From positions 1 to 32,427 of the forward strand of contig NZ_CANMFF010000032.1 in NCBI RefSeq assembly GCF_947497005.1: 32,427 nt of DNA, given 5' to 3'. The notes beneath the pieces were generated by a model. It searched no databases and was not told the origin of the DNA. It worked only from the letters and a program-made list of their open reading frames with translations. This DNA is from an uncultured Ruegeria sp. GTDB lineage: Bacteria; Pseudomonadota; Alphaproteobacteria; Rhodobacterales; Rhodobacteraceae. Shown piece after piece: positions 15,677 through 22,140 of this stretch. The position numbers and the translations under genes are program-made. Positions within the stretch are counted from its first letter, which is position 1, and each line of letters opens with the position of its first letter.

Positions 15677-16882
15677 GTGGCCGTGTCTGCAAACTCATCT
15701 CAGGATAATTCCATTGGCTCGCATGGGCCAGAGGTGCGCGGAACCAACCAAAGGGGGATGCGAGCCCGAAACGAACGCCTGGTTCTGTCGCTTGTCCGGC
15801 GTCATCAGGCCCTCGCAAAGTCCGAGATCGCACGCATGACGGGGCTGTCTGCGCAAACGGTTTCAGTCATAATGCGCCAATTGGAAAAAGATGGATTGCT
15901 TTTGCGGGGCGATCCCGTCCGAGGGAAGGTCGGACAGCCATCGGTTCCCATGCGGCTCAATCCGGACGGCGCATTTTTCTTTGGGCTGAAAGTTGGCCGG
16001 CGCAGCACCGAACTTGTTCTGACCGACTTCGTTGGAAAAGTACGACAACGCGAGCGGCGAACCTATGATTATCCAACGCCAAAGGCCGCTTTGGACTTTT
16101 CAAGGGAAAGCCTTGATAAAATGATGTCGTCCATGCCCCCTGAGGCCCAGAACAGGGTCGCGGGCCTTGGGATCGCTATGCCGTTTTACCTTTGGGACTG
16201 GGCTCAGACATTGCAGGTTCCTCAGGGAAAAATGGATCCGTGGCGCACTGCAGACTTAAAGGCGGATCTGGCGCTTGGTTACGACATGCCGATATTTTTG
16301 CAGAATGACGCCACTGCGGCCTGTGGGGCGGAATTGGTTTTTGGCCCAGCGGACGGGCCTCGGGATTTTTTGTACTTTTACGTCGGATATTTCATTGGTG
16401 GAGGTGTGGTTCTCAATGGCTCGATCTTTTCGGGGCGTGGAAATGCGGGGGCACTCGGCCCCTTGCCAGTGCCTGACGACGCCGGCGGCGTAAAGCCGCT
16501 GATCGACGTGGCCAGCCTGTATGTGCTCGAACGTTCAATCGCCACAGCAGGGGCAACCTCCCATTCTATTTGGGAAACGACCGAGCGGTGGGATTTGCCA
16601 GAGGCCCAACTGGAAAACTGGTTGAAACAGACAGCAAGTGGGATTGCCGGTGGTATTGTCTCGTCCTGCAGCCTGATCGATTTTGGATGCGTAAAGATCG
16701 ATGGCTGGATGCCCTCGGATATCAAAGTTCGGCTGGTTGAAATGGTCGAAAACAAGCTGTCCGATCTGAACCTGACCGGACTTGAGCGACCTTCAGTGCT
16801 GGCAGGGGCCGTTGGCCCGGACGCCCGTGCACTTGGCGCCGCAAGCTTGCCTTTGTCTGAAAGATACCTGTTAGAAACGTAA
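15677..16882 (+). CDS. ROK-family transcriptional repressor of the frc operon
   Basis: 401 residues. An N-terminal winged helix-turn-helix at about 34-80 (LVRRHQALAKSEIARMTGLS, TVSVIMRQLEKDGLL) is followed by a two-lobed ROK sugar-kinase-like domain (IFLQNDATAACGAEL; YFYVGYFIGGGVVLNG). The catalytic Glu and zinc-site His of active ROK kinases are replaced (GNAGALGPLPV instead of GN.GE.GH), and the CxCGxxGC cysteines are absent, so it is a sugar-sensing regulator, not a kinase. The start is a GTG (15677). A second GTG two codons on (15683), with AAAGGGG ahead, is equally possible. Divergent to frcB with an inverted repeat between. Confidence 0.87.
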   Translation: MAVSANSSQDNSIGSHGPEVRGTNQRGMRARNERLVLSLVRRHQALAKSEIARMTGLSAQTVSVIMRQLEKDGLLLRGDPVRGKVGQPSVPMRLNPDGAFFFGLKVGRRSTELVLTDFVGKVRQRERRTYDYPTPKAALDFSRESLDKMMSSMPPEAQNRVAGLGIAMPFYLWDWAQTLQVPQGKMDPWRTADLKADLALGYDMPIFLQNDATAACGAELVFGPADGPRDFLYFYVGYFIGGGVVLNGSIFSGRGNAGALGPLPVPDDAGGVKPLIDVASLYVLERSIATAGATSHSIWETTERWDLPEAQLENWLKQTASGIAGGIVSSCSLIDFGCVKIDGWMPSDIKVRLVEMVENKLSDLNLTGLERPSVLAGAVGPDARALGAASLPLSERYLLET

Positions 16883-17016
16883 AATCTCTTTTCCCCTTTT
16901 TTTACAAATGCTTCATGGGCAAAGTTAAATTATTCTGCCCTCCCGATGACTGACTTTTCCGATAGCTACCGAAATTGATCATTGACGGAGGCCGGAATTG
17001 TCTGGCAAGCCGCTCG
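16883..17016 (+). promoter_or_regulatory. Intergenic region leading into the cobalamin riboswitch
   Basis: 134 bases between the ROK stop and the riboswitch. A T-rich run follows the ROK gene, but no stable stem precedes it, so it is not a convincing terminator. A short GGGCA/TGCCC pair surrounds an AT-rich segment (16917-16940). The riboswitch promoter should lie here, but no clear -35/-10 pair stands out. Confidence 0.3.
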
Positions 17017-17196
17017 ACATGTCCGGTTCCGGGGCGTGCTCTGGAATCAATAGGGAATGCGGTGCGGGCTCAGGCCCAATTCCGCAACTGCACCCGCAAC
17101 TGTAAGCGGCGAGCAGGGCTGATACGCCACTGGGGTTTCCCCGGGAAGGCCAGCCCAACGCTTCGACCCGCAAGTCAGGATACCTGCCGGACATGT
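17017..17196 (+). promoter_or_regulatory. Cobalamin (AdoCbl) riboswitch
   Basis: The core features of the B12 element are all visible. The B12 box AGTCAGGATACCTGCC is at 17173-17188. The conserved GGAATC...AGGGAAT.CGGTGC..G segment spans 17043-17068, and CCGCAACTG...CCGCAACTGTAAGCGG spans 17082-17108. A perfect 10-bp P1 stem pairs ACATGTCCGG (17017-17026) with CCGGACATGT (17187-17196). A six-bp hairpin, GTGCCC/GGGCAC (17195-17214), overlaps the P1 3' strand by two bases. It has no U-run, so translational control or Rho-dependent termination is more likely than intrinsic termination. The first gene starts 144 bases downstream. When B12 is plentiful, expression of the cobalt uptake genes should fall. 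Confidence 0.95.
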
Positions 17197-17339
17197 GCCC
17201 ACATTTAGGGGCACTCCTAATCGGCGACGGGATGTTCGTCGGACCAGGATGCTTGGAAAAAGCAAACCGGCCTTGGATGTCCCTCAGTCAAAATGAATTT
17301 CGTGCCGGGTCTGGCGCGACGGGACAAGGATGAACATTC

Positions 17340-18125
17340 ATGAAAAAGCTGCTTTTCGCAGCCATTGCCGCGATGGCGCTTCCCGCCATGGTAAATGCGC
17401 ATTTCCTTCTGGAATACACCACCGACACCATGATCGAAAAACCGGGCGATGTGCCTGTCAAGCTGATCTTCTGGCACCCGTTCGAAAACGGCCATGTCAT
17501 GGATCTGGAAAAGCCGCAGGAATTCTATGTGATCCACAACGGTGAAAAAACCGACCTGCTGGGTACACTGGAACCTGTCCGATTTACTGGGAAAGAGAAT
17601 GAAGGCGCTGCGTTCAAAGGCACTGTTCCTGTCAAGCGTTCGGGCGATTACGTGCTGGTGACGGTTCCGCGGCCCTATTACGAGGAATCCGAAGACATCT
17701 ACATACAGCAACTGACCAAAGCGTTTCTGAACCGCAACGAATTACCGACCGACTGGATGAACCCTGTGGGCCTGCCGGTCGAGATCATACCGCTGAACAA
17801 ACCAACCAATGTGATTGCAGGGTCAACTTTCACAGGTCGCGTCATGGCCGAGGGCCAGCCTGTTGCAGGTGCCGAAATTGAAATCGAGTATATGGCAGCC
17901 GAACCCGATATGGAAAGCTCGGCCGCTTCTACGCCGAAGGTTTCGCCAATGCCGGGAGGTGCCGTGGCCGCAATCTCGGACGATAACGGATACTTCTCAT
18001 TCGGTGTTCCAAAAGCCGGATATTGGGGTTTCGCAGCGCTTGGAGCAGGTCCTGTTACCGAACATGAAGGCAAAGAACTCAGCCAGGACGCGGTCATCTG
18101 GATCCGCGCCTGGGATCTGGAGTAA
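17340..18125 (+). CDS. Periplasmic DUF4198 protein of cobalt/nickel ECF transporter
   Basis: 261 residues, exported: signal peptide MKKLLFAAIAAMALPAMVNA, predicted cleavage after residue 20, leaving His21 at the mature N-terminus (HFLLEY). DUF4198 proteins (NikK-like) accompany CbiM/NikM-type cobalt and nickel transporters and are thought to handle the metal in the periplasm. The C-terminal part (about 150-255) looks like a beta-sandwich with a transthyretin-like repeat: TFTGRVMAEGQPVAGAEIEI and ISDDNGYFSFGVPKAGYW. First gene after the B12 riboswitch, six bases before cbiM, so it is part of the B12-regulated cobalt system. The ribosome site AAGGA is at 17326-17330. Confidence 0.85.
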   Translation: MKKLLFAAIAAMALPAMVNAHFLLEYTTDTMIEKPGDVPVKLIFWHPFENGHVMDLEKPQEFYVIHNGEKTDLLGTLEPVRFTGKENEGAAFKGTVPVKRSGDYVLVTVPRPYYEESEDIYIQQLTKAFLNRNELPTDWMNPVGLPVEIIPLNKPTNVIAGSTFTGRVMAEGQPVAGAEIEIEYMAAEPDMESSAASTPKVSPMPGGAVAAISDDNGYFSFGVPKAGYWGFAALGAGPVTEHEGKELSQDAVIWIRAWDLE

Positions 18126-18131
18126 CCCCAA

Positions 18132-18743
18132 ATGCACATCGTCGACGGAGCTCTTTCCAACCCGGTCGTGATCGGCGGCGCTGTCGCCGCGGCAAGTGGA
18201 ATTGCCCTGGGTCTCAGATCGCTGGATATTGATCGTCTCCCCACTGCCGGGGTGCTGTCTGCCAGTTTCTTCGTGGCGTCGTTGATCCACGTGCCCATTG
18301 GACCGTCGTCGATACATTTGATCCTTAATGGCATGGCCGGACTACTGCTTGGCTGGGCAGCATTCCCGGCTTTGTTCGTCGGGCTTTTGCTTCAGGCGGT
18401 CTTCTTCGGATTTGGCGGGTTGACGGTGTTGGGGATCAACACCGTCAATATCGCCTTACCTGCCGTGGTGGCCAGTGTGCTCTTTGGCCGCCTGATCGCA
18501 CGCGGAACACCCCTGCAAGGTGCGATTTGGGGGGGCGTTGGCGGTGCCTTTGCAATTGCCGCCACAACCGGCATGGTGGCGGTTTCGCTGGCTCTGTCCG
18601 GAGATGAATTCCTGCCTGCAGCCAAGCTTGTTTTCTTTACGCATATACCCGTCATGGCCATCGAAGCGGTTTTGACCGGGTTCGCGGTTTTGCTGGCCCG
18701 CAAGGTCAAGCCCGAGCTGTTTGTCAAAGGAGTGACCACATGA
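18132..18743 (+). CDS. cbiM: Cobalt ECF transporter substrate-capture subunit CbiM
   Basis: 203 residues, six or seven membrane segments. The N-terminus MHIVDGALS corresponds to the CbiM/NikM start M-H-I-x-[ED]-G, where the free amino group and His2 coordinate the metal. HVPIGPSSIHLILNGMAGLL (53-72) carries His53 and His62, the latter at the position of the third metal-binding His. QAVFFGFGGLTVLGINTVNIALP is also typical of the family. Cobalt, not nickel, is preferred because the operon is under B12 riboswitch control. Its stop overlaps the next start by ATGA. Confidence 0.94.
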   Translation: MHIVDGALSNPVVIGGAVAAASGIALGLRSLDIDRLPTAGVLSASFFVASLIHVPIGPSSIHLILNGMAGLLLGWAAFPALFVGLLLQAVFFGFGGLTVLGINTVNIALPAVVASVLFGRLIARGTPLQGAIWGGVGGAFAIAATTGMVAVSLALSGDEFLPAAKLVFFTHIPVMAIEAVLTGFAVLLARKVKPELFVKGVTT

Positions 18744-19315
18744 AGCATCTGGTTCTCATCCTGGCGCTGTGCTGTGCGCCTTTGCCTGCCTTGGCGCATA
18801 AAGTCATTGCTGGTGTATTTAAGTCCGGTGATGCCATCGAAGGCGAGATCGGGTTTTCCAATGGCGATATGGCAAGCGAGACCGAGGTCATTGTCACTGG
18901 CCCGAATGGGGCAGAACTGGGTCGTGTTGTCACTGATACGGACGGTTTTTTTGTCTACACGCCAAATTCAGCCATTGCGCATACGTTCTCTGCCGACCTC
19001 GGTGCCGGGCATGTGGCCCAAGTCACTATGTCCACAGAAAATGTCGCGCAGATTTTGGGCGAAGCGGCATCTGAAACGTTAAAATCTTCCCCGGATGTTA
19101 AGGTTCAGGCAACGGGCTCAGTGGCTTCGCTCAGCCACGAAGAGCAGCAGGTTATTGCCAAGGCAGTGCGTGACGAATTGCGACCCCTTCGGCGCGAGAT
19201 TGCGGCTTATCGCGAACGCAATGACCTGCAGACCATTCTTGGCGGTATCGGTTACATCGTCGGTTTGTTTGGTTTGGGCTTCTACATGGCGGCCCGCCGC
19301 AAATTGGCTGCCTGA
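18740..19315 (+). CDS. NikL/CbtL-like exported protein with C-terminal membrane anchor
   Basis: 191 residues. A signal peptide (MKHLVLILALCCAPLPALA) is followed by a mature N-terminus that again begins with His (HKVIAG, His20). A transthyretin-like beta domain (TEVIVTGPNGAELGRVVTDT, DGFFVYTPN) leads to a helical stalk (SHEEQQVIAKAVRDELRPLR) and a final membrane helix (ILGGIGYIVGLFGLGFYMA). This layout matches NikL-type auxiliary subunits, which replace CbiN/NikN in some cobalt and nickel transporters. No separate CbiN gene is present. The gene is coupled to cbiM and cbiQ by stop-start overlaps. Confidence 0.8.
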   Translation: MKHLVLILALCCAPLPALAHKVIAGVFKSGDAIEGEIGFSNGDMASETEVIVTGPNGAELGRVVTDTDGFFVYTPNSAIAHTFSADLGAGHVAQVTMSTENVAQILGEAASETLKSSPDVKVQATGSVASLSHEEQQVIAKAVRDELRPLRREIAAYRERNDLQTILGGIGYIVGLFGLGFYMAARRKLAA

Positions 19316-20094
19316 TGGCACATATACTGGGGCAACAGGATAAAACACTGGCCGAGGCCGGTGGCAGGCCTGAAGGTCTGATCAGCCCGCTGGATCCCCG
19401 GATGCGGATCGTCATGGCAGTTGTTTTTGCGGTTGTGACCGTTGCGCTGTCATCACTCACCGCGCTTTGCGCGGCGCTGGCGGTGTCTCTTTCGCTTCTT
19501 ACGCTGTCGCGCCTGCCGTGGCGCAAGACGTTGAAACGAATGGCCATGATGGATGGGTTCATCCTGTTCATGCTGGTCTTGTTGCCCTTTTCCATGCCCG
19601 GAGACCCGATTTTTACGCTTTGGGGTTTTCCGGCAAGCTGGCAGGGTTTCTGGAAAGCGGTCGAGATTGCCTTGACCGCCAATGCCGTCATCCTGTCCCT
19701 GATGGTGTTGGTTGGCACGATGGAGCCGGTCACGCTGGGCCACGCGTTGCATCGCCTGCACTGCCCAGAAAAACTGGTTTACCTGCTTATGTTCACCATT
19801 CGTTATATCGAGGTTTTGCGGGAAGAATATTTGCGCCTGCGCGCCGCGATGAAGGTGCGCGGATTCCGACCGACAACAAACTGGCACACTTATCGCAGCT
19901 TCGGCTACCTTGTAGGCATGATGCTTGTGCGTGCGATCGAAAGGTCAGAACGCATTCTAGGCGCGATGAAGTGCCGGGGGTTTACCGGGCGCATGTTGCT
20001 GCTTCAGGACTTCGCACTGACCCGCAGAGACATCGCATTTGTTGCTGGTTTAGGTGTTCTTTGCACGGGCTTGATCATTCTGGAATTCGCATGA
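19315..20094 (+). CDS. cbiQ: Cobalt ECF transporter transmembrane coupling protein CbiQ
   Basis: 259 residues, the EcfT-type scaffold. An amphipathic N-terminus (LISPLDPRMRIVMAVVFAV) matches the D.R.K... start of CbiQ. About five membrane helices follow. The two cytoplasmic coupling helices carry the Ala-Arg-Gly signatures: AAMKVRGF near 177-184 and GAMKCRGF near 216-223. These contact the ATPase CbiO and move CbiM. Start ATG shares its A with the preceding stop (TGATG). Confidence 0.93.
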   Translation: MAHILGQQDKTLAEAGGRPEGLISPLDPRMRIVMAVVFAVVTVALSSLTALCAALAVSLSLLTLSRLPWRKTLKRMAMMDGFILFMLVLLPFSMPGDPIFTLWGFPASWQGFWKAVEIALTANAVILSLMVLVGTMEPVTLGHALHRLHCPEKLVYLLMFTIRYIEVLREEYLRLRAAMKVRGFRPTTNWHTYRSFGYLVGMMLVRAIERSERILGAMKCRGFTGRMLLLQDFALTRRDIAFVAGLGVLCTGLIILEFA

Positions 20095-20741
20095 CTCTGA
20101 TCGCGCTTGAAAACATCTGCTTTTCCTACCCCGGTCAGGCACCTGTCCTCGACGGGGCCAGCTTAAGCCTGAACGCCGGTCAACGCCTGTCCCTGACGGG
20201 ACCGAATGGTGCGGGAAAGTCGACGCTCTTGCGCATTACGCTTGGGTTGCAGCGCCCAGATTCTGGTGGTGTCACTGTTTTTGGTCAACAACGGATTGAA
20301 GAGGCAGATTTCTACGAGGTACGGCGCCGGGTGGGGCTTGTGTTTCAGGATCCGGACGATCAGCTGTTCTGCCCGACCGTCGCCGAAGATATCGCCTTTG
20401 GTCCGCTCAATCTGGGCAAGACACGCGACGATGCGCTCTCCATCGTCGAAAAAGTGCTGGGCGATCTGGATCTGATGCATTTAAAAAACCGCATCACCCA
20501 CAAATTGTCAGGCGGTGAAAAACGGCTGGTGACGCTTGCGACAGTTCTAGCGATGGAACCCGAAGCGCTTTTGCTGGACGAACCGACCAATGCGCTGGAT
20601 ACGAAAAACGAGGCACGCCTTCTGGAAATCTTGCGCGCGTTGCCACAAGCAATCTTGCTTGTCAGTCATTCACCAACGTTCCGCGCGGAACTGGCACCAA
20701 ATGAACTGGACCTTCGAGACGGAAAGTTAGTTCCTGTCTGA
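20091..20741 (+). CDS. cbiO: Cobalt ECF transporter ATPase CbiO (short form)
   Basis: 216 residues with all ABC ATPase motifs: Walker A GPNGAGKST (37-45), Q-loop Gln86 in VFQDPDDQLF, signature LSGGEK (139-144), Walker B LLLDEP with Glu164, and switch His193 in VSHS. The QDPDDQLF Q-loop is typical of CbiO/EcfA. It is shorter than the usual 270 or so because the C-terminal dimerisation region is missing, ending at GKLVPV. ATG at 20091 overlaps the cbiQ stop by four bases. A much longer frame upstream runs through cbiQ in another frame and is rejected. Confidence 0.93.
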   Translation: MTLIALENICFSYPGQAPVLDGASLSLNAGQRLSLTGPNGAGKSTLLRITLGLQRPDSGGVTVFGQQRIEEADFYEVRRRVGLVFQDPDDQLFCPTVAEDIAFGPLNLGKTRDDALSIVEKVLGDLDLMHLKNRITHKLSGGEKRLVTLATVLAMEPEALLLDEPTNALDTKNEARLLEILRALPQAILLVSHSPTFRAELAPNELDLRDGKLVPV

Positions 20742-20849
20742 CCTGTTTCAGTGTCATTCCTACAGGGTATTTTGTCGGGGCTTAAGTTCACCGACATGGC
20801 CAAGTCATGCCAAAAGGGTGATGTCAAAGGGCGCTCAGCATAAAAAGTT
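20742..20849. other. Convergent intergenic region after cbiO
   Basis: 108 bases between convergent genes. TGTCGG and CCGACA form a 6-bp inverted repeat around a 12-base loop (about 20773-20797), without a downstream U-run on either strand. It may be a weak bidirectional stop. Nothing else was seen. Confidence 0.35.
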
Positions 20850-21065
20850 TCAGTTCTGACGCTTACGGCTCATCAGCCCATATTTGATGGCCCATGACCG
20901 AAAGGACCGACGCCTGCGCCTGTCCTGCTTCACCGGTTGTCTTGATTGGGCCCCACCTTTTCGGTTGAACTCAAACACATCGATAATGCGTTCGGCGCAG
21001 CCGCAGGCTTCGCCCATGCCGACTTTGGCAAAATAGAACTTCTCGAAACGCTCTGGGTTTTGCAT
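20850..21065 (-). CDS. Small basic hypothetical protein with CGC motif
   Basis: 71 residues. The start at 21065 is preferred over a further 10-codon extension because AGGAGGG sits five bases ahead. The first half is mixed (MQNPERFEKFYFAKVGMGEA) and contains Cys-Gly-Cys at 21-23 and an amphipathic ERIIDVFEF. The second half is strongly basic (QDRRRRRSFRSWAIKYGLMS). No signal peptide or membrane helix. I do not recognise a family. It lies 76 bases downstream of the 332-residue protein gene on the same strand, so it is probably the last gene of that operon. Confidence 0.6.
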   Translation of the reverse strand: MQNPERFEKFYFAKVGMGEACGCAERIIDVFEFNRKGGAQSRQPVKQDRRRRRSFRSWAIKYGLMSRKRQN

Positions 21066-21141
21066 GGCTGCCCTCCTGATTGCATAGAACCCCATGAACT
21101 GGGTGCTGCCAAATCACTTTATCGCGTCTCGCACAGCTTCG

Positions 21142-22140
21142 TTACGGTGCTGCGAACTCGCTTCCCGTCCAGACATTGTCCAGTTGATTGAAGACCGGCG
21201 AGGTGATGAGCATCTCAGCAGGGTAAAGCAGCTGCAGTTCTTCGGCGAACCGCGTAACGCCCGGCACAAGCCCCGTGATGTTGCGCCATTCAGCCCAGGT
21301 TCCGGGCTCGGACAGGCTGGTAGGGTTGCCAGGATCTGCGACCTGATGCCAACCGGCTGCATTCAGCAGCGGCGTGAGCGCAAAGCGCGCATCGTTGCTG
21401 TCGACTTCGGTGCAGGCTGCGGCATCACATTCCCAGCTTGTCCAATCCGCAGCTGCAATAGTTCCGGCAATCGGGGCCGCGGCGTCGATCACACGCGCCA
21501 AAACCTCGAACCCGCCACCCGCGGTCGGACGACTGAGCGAAAGGGGATCAGTGGCCACCGCGTGCAAAGCTGCAGTTGGGGCTAGACTGAGGGTTCGGCC
21601 GATCAGGGCCAACTGCGCTGTGCCGTCTGTTACAGGCCCAGACCCCGCAGCTGGAAGTGCCCTGACGGGGGTCAAAATCGGAACCGCCCCGCCACGGATG
21701 TTGATTTCTTGCAGCGCATTGTCGAAGGCCGGAATAAAGTCGCTGCGGATCGTGAATGTAAGCGGGAAGCTGGGCTGTTGTGGTCCGGCAGGACGTGCAC
21801 CGTCGCGGGTGATGAACGACATTGGCGGTACCGCACCGGGCTGTGGCAGCGAAATCTGCGGCCCCGCAATGCCCAAAGCGGCTGCGATCATGCGCGAGCG
21901 CTGCTCGGCCTCACCATACTCGCTGAGCAGATTAATATAGCCGCCGATCTCGGTGATGTTGCGCGGTGCAGGGATGCGGGACGGGGCAATGTCACCTGCA
22001 ATGGCGAGCCTGTGGGCAATCACCTCTCGGGCGCGCTGGATCGCCGGAGAATTTGTAGATTCGAGGATATTGATAATGGCCTCAGCAAGGTTTTCATCAA
22101 TTCCAGGCTCGGGGGTCACATTTGTGCTCGTGTCACTCAT
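21142..22140 (-). CDS. Uncharacterised 332-residue protein, partner of the 1237-residue protein
   Basis: No recognised family. It has an acidic N-terminus (DENLAEAIINILESTNSPA), a helical part to about residue 95, a proline-rich linker (95-125: SLPQPGAVPPM, ARPAGPQQPS) and a mixed region to the end. It includes FTIRSDFIPAFDNALQEINI (129-148) and ADWTSWECDAAACTEVD (231-247) with Cys238 and Cys243. There is no signal peptide and no membrane segment, so a cytoplasmic or phage-like released protein is likely. ATG at 22140 follows GGAGG six bases earlier and overlaps the stop of the 1237-residue gene by eight bases. The two are surely co-translated. Confidence 0.75.
   Translation of the reverse strand: MSDTSTNVTPEPGIDENLAEAIINILESTNSPAIQRAREVIAHRLAIAGDIAPSRIPAPRNITEIGGYINLLSEYGEAEQRSRMIAAALGIAGPQISLPQPGAVPPMSFITRDGARPAGPQQPSFPLTFTIRSDFIPAFDNALQEINIRGGAVPILTPVRALPAAGSGPVTDGTAQLALIGRTLSLAPTAALHAVATDPLSLSRPTAGGGFEVLARVIDAAAPIAGTIAAADWTSWECDAAACTEVDSNDARFALTPLLNAAGWHQVADPGNPTSLSEPGTWAEWRNITGLVPGVTRFAEELQLLYPAEMLITSPVFNQLDNVWTGSEFAAP

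Noticed and set aside
17330..17545. Out-of-frame ATG start ten bases before the DUF4198 gene
   Set aside because: Translation is Arg/His/Ser-rich shadow sequence, while the frame from 17340 has a signal peptide and family features.
19467..20741. A 424-codon open frame ending with CbiO
   Set aside because: Its first 208 codons run through cbiQ in another frame; ABC motifs begin only after the ATG at 20091, which overlaps the cbiQ stop.
20773..20797. TGTCGG/CCGACA as intrinsic terminator of cbiO
   Set aside because: Long loop and no U-run on either strand; kept only as a weak structure.
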